In this document: positions 25,600 to 34,117 of the stretch, piece by piece
Numbering within the stretch: position 1 is the stretch's first letter
Layout: each line of letters opens with the position of its first letter
DNA from: Dysgonamonadaceae bacterium
Lineage (GTDB): Bacteria > Bacteroidota > Bacteroidia > Bacteroidales > Azobacteroidaceae
Reading direction: 5' to 3'
Assembly: GCA_031271125.1 (NCBI GenBank)
Contig: JAISWH010000183.1
Coordinates: 1-35,190 of the forward strand
DNA: 35,190 nt
Program-made: the position numbers and the translations under genes
The notes under the pieces: generated by a model
What the model was told of the DNA's origin: nothing
The model's database searches: none
What the model saw: only the letters and a program-made list of their open reading frames with translations

Positions 25600-25616
25600 A
25601 ATTAATAAACTTATAG

Positions 25617-27224
25617 TTACCCATTGTGTTTTCCGTGTACTCTGCGGGGTTGCGGCATATCTTCCTTTTTCATTTCCACTTCCAAAAATATGCCTTCTTT
25701 GTTTTTCGGCCGAAGGTAATCGTAGTTGATAAAATCTTTCAGAAATTTATCACCGGGAGATAAGTCCGGAATGGGCAGAATATTACAATCCGGTTCGGGA
25801 TACCAGACAATCCGGGTAGGTTTCCGGTTTTTGATGTCGAAATTGATGTAACTGCTCACCGATTTAAACAGACCGATAAAAGAGCCGTCTTTCTCATCAA
25901 TCGGATAATAAATGGATTCCGCATTTCCGTCGACGTACATTTTGTGTATTTCCCCACCATAAAAATAGGCCGTTAAATTTTTACCTTTCAATTGATTAAA
26001 ATAGCTCGAATCAATGACGGATTCCAATTTTTGTGTGGCAAAGGCGTATCTCAGCACATTCATACGTTCGATGGTACTGTCGTTAAAAAAGATTTTAATC
26101 GTATCGCCGTTCATCTGATAGCCGGTATTCCACAGAATCGGATTTTTATACATATTCAAAACGGAATCGGCGGTATTGAACAACAAAGAATCACAAACGC
26201 CCTGTAAATCAACGCGATAAAAACGAACGCCATAATAAGCCTTGATTTCCCTTTCTTCGCCGATGGTTATCATCATCATGGTATCGGCGTGGGCAAAAAG
26301 GGAATCTTTTTGGGAGTACTCAATCATCTGCGCCGAATCGGTGGCGAAAGCGAATTGAGTGATTTCATCGTAATATCCGTAATTGCCCAGCAGAATAACT
26401 TTTTTCACCGTATCGTTCAAAACCATATTGCCGAAGGCTTCGATAAATCCATCCGTTTTGTTATAAAAGAGCGAGTCGGCCGTTATCGTTTTGGTTTTGT
26501 CTTTGCTCACAACTAAAGAACGGTTTTGCAACAGAGATTCTTCGGTGAAAGTGTTGTACCAGCCTTTGTCGGTATAGATCGTGCCGCTGTCGGACTTGAT
26601 GATGGTCGGGCTGACAATGTCGGCGATTCGGGTTTCCGTATTGTATACCAATGTGTCGCAAGTGAGTACGAACTGCGGATTGGTCAGTTGAACGGACTTT
26701 TTGAAATGGGCGAATTTTGTTTGCGGCGAATATTGCCCGTAAACGGATTTTAATTCGTTTACGGAATCAAGCATTCGGCCATTATCGAAATAATAAGCCA
26801 GATCGGCGCCCCGGTCGTAATTGAAACTGTCGGTAAGCAGGGTAACATTCCGGTTGATCATGCGAACGTGCCGGCGGAGTTTCGCTAATTGGATATTGGC
26901 GTCGTAATGCAGATAATCTCCGTAGATAAACAAGGTATCTCCCTGTTCGATGCGGACTTGCCCGAAAGCTTCCATTGCATTGGCCAATTGGTCGAAATAC
27001 GCGCTATCGCAGTACATATACGTGCTGTCATGCCGGAAAATAACATTTCCCCATAAAATCTGAAGATTATGGTCGCGCAGGCCGGAAGAGTCGGCATATT
27101 CGACGATGACTTTGCTCGTTCCTTTCTGTACGAGAGGAGTTTGAGCCGTTCCGATGAAAAATATTACAACGAAAAGGAAAAGGAAGGCCGTCGTTTTAAC
27201 GGCATTATTTCTGTACCCATCCAT
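25617..27224 (-). CDS. OstA/LptA-like LPS-transport family protein
   Basis: The 535-aa exported protein has an N-terminal hydrophobic segment (about 11-27) typical of a signal peptide. A long run of short beta-strand repeats follows: ILWGNVIFRHDSTYMYCDSA, QVRIEQGDTLFIYGDYLHYD, then NPQFVLTCDTLVYN. These are characteristic of the OstA-like_N / LptA beta-jellyroll that ferries lipopolysaccharide across the periplasm. Bacteroidetes versions are longer than E. coli LptA, and this length is normal for them. Its start overlaps the 3' end of surA by 20 bp, so the two are co-translated. The neighbours (SurA, parvulins) all serve outer-membrane assembly. Confidence 0.85.
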   Translation of the reverse strand: MDGYRNNAVKTTAFLFLFVVIFFIGTAQTPLVQKGTSKVIVEYADSSGLRDHNLQILWGNVIFRHDSTYMYCDSAYFDQLANAMEAFGQVRIEQGDTLFIYGDYLHYDANIQLAKLRRHVRMINRNVTLLTDSFNYDRGADLAYYFDNGRMLDSVNELKSVYGQYSPQTKFAHFKKSVQLTNPQFVLTCDTLVYNTETRIADIVSPTIIKSDSGTIYTDKGWYNTFTEESLLQNRSLVVSKDKTKTITADSLFYNKTDGFIEAFGNMVLNDTVKKVILLGNYGYYDEITQFAFATDSAQMIEYSQKDSLFAHADTMMMITIGEEREIKAYYGVRFYRVDLQGVCDSLLFNTADSVLNMYKNPILWNTGYQMNGDTIKIFFNDSTIERMNVLRYAFATQKLESVIDSSYFNQLKGKNLTAYFYGGEIHKMYVDGNAESIYYPIDEKDGSFIGLFKSVSSYINFDIKNRKPTRIVWYPEPDCNILPIPDLSPGDKFLKDFINYDYLRPKNKEGIFLEVEMKKEDMPQPRRVHGKHNG

Positions 27225-28575
27225 TTTTTTCGAAATCGCAATTTTTCCAATTATCGTGGATGCGGATATATGTTTCTTTTTGTTTTTTAGTGATCCATTT
27301 GTTGATGATTTGTTCTCGTTTTTCGGCTTCCATCATGGATCTCAGCGCTTGAAAGTCTTCCGACAAATTGGCTTTGTGTCCGTCTATTCTGGATTTCAGT
27401 TTTACGATAGCAGCTATTTCCTGACCTTTGGAATTAATCATGGTAAATGGTTTGGAAATATCGCCTACTTTCAGTGTGTAAACTACTTTCCCTATTTCGG
27501 CCGGCAACTCGCTCATTTCGAAACGGGAAGTTCCGGTTCTGTCGGAATATCTGCTTTCATCGTTGTTCACCACCAAACCTTGATTGTTTCGGGTATCTTT
27601 ATCGGCTGAGAGATAAGGAACGGCTTCTTCAAAAGAAAATTTCCCGTCTACAATGTTCGTCCTGATTGAATCCAATTTTTGAGTGGCCTCGGCGAGTTCT
27701 TCCGCAGAAATTTCCGGTTTAAGCAGGATATGGCGGACATTGATTCTATCACCTCGCTTTTCGACGAGTTGGATAATATGATAACCGTATTCGCTTTTGA
27801 CAACCCGGGAAATTCGTTTCGGGTCGTTTAACTCAAATGCCACAGCTGCAAATTCGGGATCCAAAAGGCCTTTTCCGACAAATCCCAATTCGCCGCCTCT
27901 TTCGGCCGAAACCTTGTCTTGGGAATAAAGACGCGCCAGGGTGGAAAATTGTTTTTTCCCGCCGGTAACTTGTTCGGTAAAATCCCTCAATTGTTCTTTG
28001 ATGTTATCTATTTCGGTTAAAGAAACTGTCGGTTCAATAGTCATGATTTGAACTTCGACGGTGGTTTCGATATACGGGAGGCTGTCTTGAGGAATTTTAT
28101 TGAAAAAAGATCTTACTTCAGAAGGTGTAACTTTCATGTTTTCCACGAGTTTTGCTTGAACTTCCTGAACGATAGCATTTTCTTTCATACTGATACGCAG
28201 TTCTTCGCGAAAGGCGTTAATGGATTTACCCAGATATTCTTCCAACTTTTCCTGAGAACCGACTTGATTGATGGCGTCGTTTACCTTAATTTCTACATGC
28301 TGATATACTCTCGAATCGGAAACGTCTATGCTATCCAGTTTCGCCTGGTGCAAAAACAGTTTCTGAATGGCCATCTGTTCGGGTATCACACAATAGGGAT
28401 CGCCTTGCATGCGCTGTCTTTCCAATTGCATGTGCAAACGCATGTTTTCAACATCCGACAAAAGAATGGCGTCGTCGCCGATAACCCAGATAACTTCGTC
28501 TATGACATTACTTTGTGCTTGCAACATCACTCCATTGAACAGAGCAATCAGAACTAAAAGTAAAAACTTCTTCAT
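27205..28575 (-). CDS. surA: Periplasmic peptidyl-prolyl isomerase / chaperone SurA
   Basis: The 456-aa protein has a cleavable signal peptide (MKKFLLLVLIALFNGVMLQA), an N-terminal SurA chaperone region (IDEVIWVIGDDAILLSDVEN) and two parvulin (PpiC) domains. One, at about 175-270, ends in YGYHIIQLVEKRG. The second, at about 275-385, starts at RINVRHILLKPEI. The C-terminal helix (about 400-456) completes the SurA chaperone core. It folds outer-membrane proteins in the periplasm. The second parvulin domain is less well conserved. It lies 16 bp after the lipoprotein gene and overlaps the OstA-like gene. Confidence 0.92.
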   Translation of the reverse strand: MKKFLLLVLIALFNGVMLQAQSNVIDEVIWVIGDDAILLSDVENMRLHMQLERQRMQGDPYCVIPEQMAIQKLFLHQAKLDSIDVSDSRVYQHVEIKVNDAINQVGSQEKLEEYLGKSINAFREELRISMKENAIVQEVQAKLVENMKVTPSEVRSFFNKIPQDSLPYIETTVEVQIMTIEPTVSLTEIDNIKEQLRDFTEQVTGGKKQFSTLARLYSQDKVSAERGGELGFVGKGLLDPEFAAVAFELNDPKRISRVVKSEYGYHIIQLVEKRGDRINVRHILLKPEISAEELAEATQKLDSIRTNIVDGKFSFEEAVPYLSADKDTRNNQGLVVNNDESRYSDRTGTSRFEMSELPAEIGKVVYTLKVGDISKPFTMINSKGQEIAAIVKLKSRIDGHKANLSEDFQALRSMMEAEKREQIINKWITKKQKETYIRIHDNWKNCDFEKNGWVQK

Positions 28576-28591
28576 TTCTTTTTTTGTTGTA

Positions 28592-29188
28592 TTATTCTTT
28601 ATAAAATTTGACCACTCCTTTATCCAAGGCTCGTTGATAAATATCGGCTTCCGTTTCTTTCAGGAAGTCGATTTTCTGTTGATTGACAAGCATTTCCCGA
28701 ACAACAGGTTTGACGTATTCAAACGGTATAATATCGCCGAAAGCCAAAGAGTCGGCAAGATTCATAAAAATCCCCTGTGCCGAATATTTATCCATCCGGA
28801 ATTTTTCCTTATTGTTTTCGTAATACTTGTAAAGGTCTTGCTCAGTGATATTCTTGCTCAATTTTTCATTAATCAGTTGTTCCTGATAATGATAAATCAC
28901 TAACGATTTCTTATAATTTTCAACCAACCGGTTGATTTGCGCCATATCGTTCGTATTTTTTTCGGCAATATCATACATCAAAACGTCGGTAATCCATCTC
29001 CTGATGTAATGTTCAACCGCAATAACGCTATCATTATAAGGCAAATTCGCAGGAATATTCTCATCCAAATCACTTTTTATTAACGTTTTGTTTCCCGCTT
29101 TCACAATGAGTGCATCATCCTTTTCTTTCGATTGTGTGCAGGAAATCAGCAGCAAAGATACAATAACTATCGGAATTACTAATCTCAT
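28592..29188 (-). CDS. Short parvulin-associated lipoprotein (SurA N-terminal-like), probably internally deleted
   Basis: The 198-aa lipoprotein has the lipobox LLISC with the lipidated Cys at 17. The middle (about 25-130) has the helical SurA/PpiD N-terminal chaperone pattern, including ILR-like YIRRWITDVLMYDIAEK and YYENNKEKFRM. The end (IIPFEYVKPVVREMLVNQQK) is the closing helix seen in related proteins. In relatives I recall, about 80 residues with the degenerate parvulin core lie between 'KGIF' and the closing helix; here the text passes straight from SAQGIFM to NLADSLAF. An in-frame deletion around residues 140-145 explains the size. It sits between two parvulin genes, 16 bp on either side. 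Confidence 0.75.
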   Translation of the reverse strand: MRLVIPIVIVSLLLISCTQSKEKDDALIVKAGNKTLIKSDLDENIPANLPYNDSVIAVEHYIRRWITDVLMYDIAEKNTNDMAQINRLVENYKKSLVIYHYQEQLINEKLSKNITEQDLYKYYENNKEKFRMDKYSAQGIFMNLADSLAFGDIIPFEYVKPVVREMLVNQQKIDFLKETEADIYQRALDKGVVKFYKE

Positions 29189-29204
29189 AAATAGTTAAAG
29201 AATA

Positions 29205-31154
29205 TCATTTTATGGTAATTAATACATCTCTGTATAGCTTGACCGGATATTTCTTGTTCAGGTTTTTGATCCATTCTTTTTCCAGATAATCCTGATAATC
29301 GGTAATTACCGTACCCCGGACATCCGTATACGAATCCGGGCCGTTTAGTACTTTTCCCAGCAGGAAGAAATCGCCGAAACCTTCCGGTTTTTCAGCTTTG
29401 CCTGTTTTGAAAGCCAATTCGTCGACAAACGGATTTTCCCCTTTTTCGGCTAACACTTTTTCTGTCTTTATATAAGAAACCTCGCCGACTTTATAGTTTT
29501 CTTCCAAATAAGCAACGGCTTCTTCCGGTTTCATTTTGGAAATTTCCTTTTGCATTTTCTTTTTGGTCTTCGTGTCTTTCGCAAAAATTACATATCCTTT
29601 ATAATGAGGTTCATCCCATGTGTATTGTTGCTTGTTGGCTTCAAAGAATTTTTGAAGACCGTCCAAATCGGAAGATGCCTTGTCCCAAACTTCGCGTTTG
29701 CTGACTTCAAACATTAACGAACCGTCGCGAAATTCCCGGACTAAATTGGCAAATTCCGGATTGCGATTTTCCAAATCTTTATCTAAAGCATTTAACAATA
29801 CGGAGTATTCGTACGTTTTTAACCTTTCGGCTACTAATTCCGTCGATACTTTATAAGGGGAATAGGGGTCTTTTTTCAAAAATTTAATAAAATCGGCCAC
29901 CGTATAAGAAATGTTATCTACTTTGAATAAAACATCGGGACTGTTGGAATAATTAGCCTCAAACAAACTATCGGTCGGATACGCAGTAATTGCCGAAGCA
30001 ATCAATTTTTGGTAGATTTTGTCGTCTTTGGAAAACCCAAATTCTTTTTTCAGTTTATCAATGCCCGGCGCAAATAAATCAACGGTATATCCGCCTCTTT
30101 TCAGCATATCTTCAATTTCGCGTTTCTTTTCTTCGAAAGATTCCAAGGGTTTTTCGCCGGTCAGTTTAGCGACATGAAATCCGAATGCAGTTTTAAACGG
30201 TTTGGTAATATCCCCGATTTTTTTCAATGCAAAAATGTTGTCTCTAAATTCTTTAACCATCCTTCCGTATTCAAAAAAACCCAAATCGCCGCCTTTGGCT
30301 GCGTTACCCCGATCGCCGGAAGTTTCTTTGGCCAGGGTAGCGAAATCGGCTCCGTTCAATAAAGCATTATAAATCGAATCAATTGTATTTTGAGCGGCGG
30401 AAACTTGCGCTTCATCGGCGCCTTCAGGAACTGTAATTAAAATGTGGGAAGCTCTGATTTTTCCGGGATTTTCCCGTTTCCCAAGCAATTTAATAATATG
30501 ATACCCGTAGTTGCTGCGGGCAATCCCGGCCTGTCCGACCTGCAAATTGTAAGCCGCATCTTCCAAGGGCAAATTCAACTGCAATCCGCTAAACCACCCC
30601 AAATAACCGTCGCGTTCTTTGCTTTGTTCATCAATGGTATATTCCTGCACCATTTTATTATAACTTTCCCCTTTCCGGATACGGTTGTAAACTTGCAAAG
30701 CCTTTTTGTACGGTTCCACCGTATCGGCCGGCAAGATATTGAAATTATTATTGGATATGTTCGGAAAAGGCAGCAAAATATGGCTGACTTCGACAAAGGA
30801 TTTCATCCGGTCGTATTCTTTCTTTTCAAAATTGACGTTGGTTTCCAAACTATCGAGATAGGGTTTGGCCAATTGAATGCGATATTCCGACAATTCACGG
30901 CGAAAATCGGGCAAGGTATCCAAATGTTGAGCTTCGGCTTCCGCTACTTTCAGCTTGAAATTTTTAAATAATTCGGCATAATCTTCCAATGATTTTTTTT
31001 CAATGGATTCTTCACTGTTATTTTTATTATAGATATATTCAAATTCCGATTTCCTGATGTCATTCCCATTAATGGTCATAATTACCGGATCATTTTGTTG
31101 AGCGGCAACGGAAAACGAAATTGTCATTACAAGAAAGAAAAAATACTTTTTCAT
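29205..31154 (-). CDS. Periplasmic peptidyl-prolyl isomerase with two parvulin domains (PpiD/SurA-like)
   Basis: The 649-aa protein has a signal peptide (MKKYFFFLVMTISFSVAA), a helical N-terminal chaperone part (to about 115), and two PpiC domains. The first, at about 120-228, runs from VEVSHILLPFPNI to YGYHIIKLLGKRE. The second, at about 234-340, runs from IRASHILITVPEG to FGFHVAKLTGEKP. A long C-terminal chaperone-like region (about 340-649) contains the repeated helical text 'VADFIKFLKK'. It is first in a five-gene cluster (parvulin, lipoprotein, surA, OstA-like, mutL). The order is typical of Bacteroidales, where guaB is often upstream; here the upstream sequence is the non-coding element at 31364-31752 instead. 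Confidence 0.9.
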   Translation of the reverse strand: MKKYFFFLVMTISFSVAAQQNDPVIMTINGNDIRKSEFEYIYNKNNSEESIEKKSLEDYAELFKNFKLKVAEAEAQHLDTLPDFRRELSEYRIQLAKPYLDSLETNVNFEKKEYDRMKSFVEVSHILLPFPNISNNNFNILPADTVEPYKKALQVYNRIRKGESYNKMVQEYTIDEQSKERDGYLGWFSGLQLNLPLEDAAYNLQVGQAGIARSNYGYHIIKLLGKRENPGKIRASHILITVPEGADEAQVSAAQNTIDSIYNALLNGADFATLAKETSGDRGNAAKGGDLGFFEYGRMVKEFRDNIFALKKIGDITKPFKTAFGFHVAKLTGEKPLESFEEKKREIEDMLKRGGYTVDLFAPGIDKLKKEFGFSKDDKIYQKLIASAITAYPTDSLFEANYSNSPDVLFKVDNISYTVADFIKFLKKDPYSPYKVSTELVAERLKTYEYSVLLNALDKDLENRNPEFANLVREFRDGSLMFEVSKREVWDKASSDLDGLQKFFEANKQQYTWDEPHYKGYVIFAKDTKTKKKMQKEISKMKPEEAVAYLEENYKVGEVSYIKTEKVLAEKGENPFVDELAFKTGKAEKPEGFGDFFLLGKVLNGPDSYTDVRGTVITDYQDYLEKEWIKNLNKKYPVKLYRDVLITIK

Positions 31155-31498
31155 GAAAAATTATTATTTTTGTTAGACATAGATTTGGCATTTTAAACGG
31201 ATACAAATAGAATTTATTGTGTGGGAGCCGGTATTTTTTGCTTGCCGGCATAATTTGCGCTTAAAATACATCGCTTTATTACTCCATACTTTGTCTTACC
31301 CTGAAAAAATTTAACTCTGCCAAAAGAAAAACAAGATTTTTTTTGCCGAAAAATGTTAACAAAAGTGTCTGTCACTATATTGATGACAGACACTTCATTT
31401 TTCACATTTTAATTAGACACAAAGTTACTAAGACCTATCTGATTGATTACTATCTACTTGCAACAACTTTCCTTTGTCCGGCAAACTTTTTCAGCCGA

Positions 31499-31523
31499 CT
31501 TATTTAGAATCATTCTAAATAAG
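31499..31523. promoter_or_regulatory. Fur-family-like operator palindrome
   Basis: A perfect 12-1-12 palindrome, CTTATTTAGAAT-C-ATTCTAAATAAG. Its core TTAGAAT-N-ATTCTAA has the 7-1-7 layout of Fur/PerR/Zur boxes. It lies inside the MITE-like element, 336 bp before the gene at 31859 and 345 bp from the parvulin operon start. No T-run follows, so a terminator is unlikely. Confidence 0.5.
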
Positions 31524-31640
31524 AAAGACACTTAACTTATTGATTCATAGCTGTTTTGGCATTGTTTAAATAGTAAAAAAGGCATAAATTAGACTTATCT
31601 ATCTTATTATCAATAATTTACAAGCTATATTTTAAAGCCC

Positions 31641-31668
31641 TATTTTTGTAATTTAACAATTTGTTAAA
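31641..31668 (+). promoter_or_regulatory. -7 element with a downstream 8-1-8 palindrome
   Basis: TATTTTTG (31641-31648) matches TAnnTTTG. Four bases later TTTAACAA-T-TTGTTAAA (31652-31668) is a perfect palindrome, placed at the expected start site. It could drive the FISUMP gene (31859) with a leader of about 200 bases, under a repressor bound to the palindrome. Confidence 0.45.
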
Positions 31669-31858
31669 CACTTGTAAAACATTAAGCCTCATAAGCATCT
31701 TAAAATCAGCTATTTACAAACGCTGTCTGTCATCAATATAGTGACAGACACTGGAAGCACAAAGTTGATTTGATAAGCTATTGATTTACAGAGATTTATG
31801 CGTTTTTATTAAAAAAAGTGTTAAAACTTAAAAAATGTGAAAATTAATAATTGAAAAG

Positions 31859-33217
31859 ATGAGAATGGAGAAAAAAATGATGTTTTTATTTCTGCTGTTT
31901 CTGCTGATTTTCGGGACGGCGGATTTATATGCACAAGTAACTATCGGATCGGATGAGGCACCACATTCCGGTGCAATTCTGGATTTACAATCAACGGAAA
32001 AAGGTTTGAAGTTGCCTACTGTTTCGCTTACAGATGTGGCGGAATTTGGATTATCAGGGGATGCGAACGGCGCCGAAGGTATGATGGTTTACAATACCAA
32101 TGACTACACCATCAATGGAAACGGCAAAGGAATTTATACCTGGAGCGGCAAATGGTTTTTTGCCGGTAAAAATGCTCCGGTAGACGTGCCTGTAAGTAGA
32201 ATTGTTATTACTTCTGAAGGGAATGTTAATATGGTGAGAGCTGGCGTACCCCTGCAATTAAGGGACAGCGTATTGCCGGCAGATGCATCTAACAAAAAAG
32301 TGAAGTGGAGTGTACCTTGGAGTAGTTCATTGAGTGCCGGTAAAGCGACTGTCGACGACACAGGGCTGGTGACCACTATTAAACCCGGTAGTGTTACGGT
32401 TCAAGCATCAGCTATTGATGGTTCCGGGGCATCCCTGGGTTTTACTTTGACAGTTTTGCCCAATGGTACAGCTGAGAACATCAGCGCTTCTTCCGAAAAC
32501 GGACAATACTCTGTGGAAGTTGGTAAACAACTTCAATTGATTGCCGAAATCACACCGGAAAGTGCAAGCCAGATCGTTTCGTGGGAGGTTATCAGCGGAA
32601 AAGATTTTTGCACTGTAAATACGGGTGGCCTTGTCACTGTAACAGGCTCAGGTAACATTAAGATCAAGTGTAGTCACGCCGAATCAGATCTTGCCGACAC
32701 AGTTGCAATCGAATCACTAGAATTTAGCCTGCCTGAAAACGGAATTAAAATTCTTAAATGGAAGGCGAAGGATGATTCTGAGTTTGCGTGCCGGACGTAT
32801 GCTTTCGGGGATACTGTGTGGATGATAGATCCTTCTAGACTCGGAGATGCTACTTATAAGAAGTATGACACAAAGGACTCAACCGTTTACTATTACTCCT
32901 ATACGCAAGCCCTTTCCGCTTGCCCTTCTGGCTGGCACTTGCCGACCCTGGCAACTGCAAAGCACACTGCTAATTATCTCGAAACAAACGGAAATGAGGA
33001 AGAAATAAATCTTTGGGCTAAACAAAGCATATTCGGATACTATTTTAGTGGTTGGTCGAGCTGGGGCATCCGCACTACGATTATCATTCTTCCCGGTGCT
33101 CATTGCCACCTTTCGGTTCCTAGCGATAATATAATCTCGTATGTGTCTGGTGGTCTGTACGCGCCCGTGCGCTGCGTGATGGCCAGAGAAGAGTGGGATA
33201 AATTGTCCTCTGAATAG
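31859..33217 (+). CDS. Secreted protein with Ig-like (Big2) repeats and a C-terminal FISUMP domain
   Basis: The 452-aa protein has a signal peptide (1-25, FLLFLLIFGTADLYA, cleavage before Q26). The N-terminal cap, about 26-105, reads QVTIGSDEAPHSGAILDLQS and KGLKLPTVSL, a pattern shared by many Bacteroidetes surface proteins. Two bacterial Ig-like (Big2) domains follow, at about 110-200 (ADASNKKVKWSV, TVDDTGLVTTIKPGSVTVQA) and about 205-285. The C-terminal FISUMP domain, about 295-446, has WHLPT after ACPSG and closes with PVRCV. It is likely exported to the cell surface or outer membrane; function unknown. The FISUMP domain lacks the clear 'YWSSS' motif (here FSGWSSWG), so it is a diverged copy. 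It stands alone, with a terminator 58 bp after the stop. Confidence 0.85.
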   Translation: MRMEKKMMFLFLLFLLIFGTADLYAQVTIGSDEAPHSGAILDLQSTEKGLKLPTVSLTDVAEFGLSGDANGAEGMMVYNTNDYTINGNGKGIYTWSGKWFFAGKNAPVDVPVSRIVITSEGNVNMVRAGVPLQLRDSVLPADASNKKVKWSVPWSSSLSAGKATVDDTGLVTTIKPGSVTVQASAIDGSGASLGFTLTVLPNGTAENISASSENGQYSVEVGKQLQLIAEITPESASQIVSWEVISGKDFCTVNTGGLVTVTGSGNIKIKCSHAESDLADTVAIESLEFSLPENGIKILKWKAKDDSEFACRTYAFGDTVWMIDPSRLGDATYKKYDTKDSTVYYYSYTQALSACPSGWHLPTLATAKHTANYLETNGNEEEINLWAKQSIFGYYFSGWSSWGIRTTIIILPGAHCHLSVPSDNIISYVSGGLYAPVRCVMAREEWDKLSSE

Positions 33218-33224
33218 TACTGTA

Positions 33225-33252
33225 TGATGGGCCGGCACTATCGGCCCAATCA
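33225..33252. repeat. Stem-loop just after the FISUMP gene
   Basis: TGGGCCG (33228-33234) pairs with CGGCCCA (33242-33248) around GCACTAT. The stem extends by three more pairs past a one-base bulge. No T-run follows. It may protect the 3' end of the message. Confidence 0.6.
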
Positions 33253-33274
33253 TCACCACTTTACGCGTATAAAT

Positions 33275-33307
33275 GTGGGTTAGAAAACCTAACCCATTGT
33301 TTTTTTA
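33275..33307 (+). terminator. Rho-independent terminator of the FISUMP gene
   Basis: TGGGTTAG (33276-33283), loop AAAAC, CTAACCCA (33289-33296), then TTG and a run of seven T. The bases after it to 33496 show no feature I can support. Confidence 0.88.
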
Positions 33308-33496
33308 AATAACTCTGCTCGGCAAAGGCTCTGTCTAAGCCTGGCTAAAAGTTTAGTAAAATCCAAGACAAAAAAGAGCATAAAAAGGGATTGATTTGAT
33401 ATTGTTCTCAAAGCCGAAATTTTTTTGCGAATTTTTTATGGAATAAGGATAATCGGCATCGTCATTCTTTCAACTGTTTGTTAATGTTTTTGTTGT

Positions 33497-34102
33497 TCAG
33501 CAGCGATTTATCAATCGTTTTATACTTCGTTTTGTCATTGTCTTCATTATCATTTTATGAAACGGGCGAATGAAGAAAAAGTAAATTTTCCCCAAAACAT
33601 TGTGATAGTGAACAAGCGTTATTATGCTTATTTTCAGTTGACTGTTATTCTGTTTTTCGTTATGGACAGACAATTCCGCTGTGAGATGTTTATCGGTAAG
33701 TTGCATAACGGTTTCGTCGGCAGTTTTTGCAGGAACGGTCATTAAATCCAGTGGATTGCCGGTACGAATGGCTTCTTCAAATTTTTGCCCAAAATTTTTT
33801 TCGGAACTGCCCGCTTTCAGTCCGAAAGGTTTGACAAGCCAGTCCCTTAATTTAAACAGCATTTGCAGCCATTTTGGGAAATCCGTCCAAATGGCAACAA
33901 GTATATTGTCCGGCGTTAACCGGCTGTGTTCAGGGATAATAACCGAATACGCTTCGACATAACCGGCAGGCAAAAAATTCCTTGTCTGCGAGTTTTCGGG
34001 TAATGATGATTTGATTAATCCGCCAAACGCCTGCGCTACTTCAGGAGTTTCTTCCTGAAATATTTCCATTAAATTCTTTTTCTTTGTATCCATAATTATC
34101 AT
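33497..34102 (-). CDS. DUF2867 domain-containing protein
   Basis: The 201-aa protein matches the DUF2867 pattern: RNFLPAGYVEAYSVIIPEHS near the N-terminus, AIWTDFPKWLQMLFKLRDWL, VKPFGLKAG, then LTDKHLTAELSVHNE and a basic C-terminal IRPFHKMIMKTMTKRSIKRL helix. The function of this family is not known. The start could be ATG 34102 or ATG 34093 (MDTKKKN); both fit. It lies 15 bp after the YhcG-type nuclease and probably shares its transcript with the metallo-beta-lactamase upstream. No signal peptide or membrane helix is clear. Confidence 0.8.
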   Translation of the reverse strand: MIIMDTKKKNLMEIFQEETPEVAQAFGGLIKSSLPENSQTRNFLPAGYVEAYSVIIPEHSRLTPDNILVAIWTDFPKWLQMLFKLRDWLVKPFGLKAGSSEKNFGQKFEEAIRTGNPLDLMTVPAKTADETVMQLTDKHLTAELSVHNEKQNNSQLKISIITLVHYHNVLGKIYFFFIRPFHKMIMKTMTKRSIKRLINRC

Positions 34103-34117
34103 CTGTTTTTTATAATA

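Larger units (their letters stand above)
31364..31752. mobile_element. MITE-like element with 29-bp hairpin inverted ends
   Basis: Bases 31364-31392 and 31724-31752 are exact inverted copies (29 of 29). Each copy is itself a hairpin: TGTCTGTCA and its complement around a 9-base loop, CTATATTGA on the left. The left hairpin extends to 12-bp arms (31363-31374 and 31384-31395). The 389-bp interior has no open reading frame. No target-site duplication is obvious at the borders. A non-autonomous transposon is the best reading; a pair of inverted dispersed palindromes is the alternative. Confidence 0.65.
31155..31858. other. 704-bp non-coding region between divergent genes
   Basis: No convincing gene on either strand. 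It contains the MITE-like element, an operator-like palindrome and a promoter with an adjacent palindrome, listed separately. The first 209 bases (31155-31363) hold the leader of the parvulin operon; I found no clear -7 element for that operon. Confidence 0.8.

Noticed and set aside
28048-28557. 169-codon plus-strand frame opposite surA
   Set aside because: Shadow of surA; Phe/Ile/Asn-rich text without any motif.
31214-31405. 63-codon minus-strand frame overlapping the left hairpin of the element
   Set aside because: It runs through the palindromic end, has no motif or start signal, and its composition is that of intergenic DNA.
31499-31523. Terminator reading of the 12-1-12 palindrome
   Set aside because: AT-rich arms, a one-base centre and no following T-run; an operator fits better.
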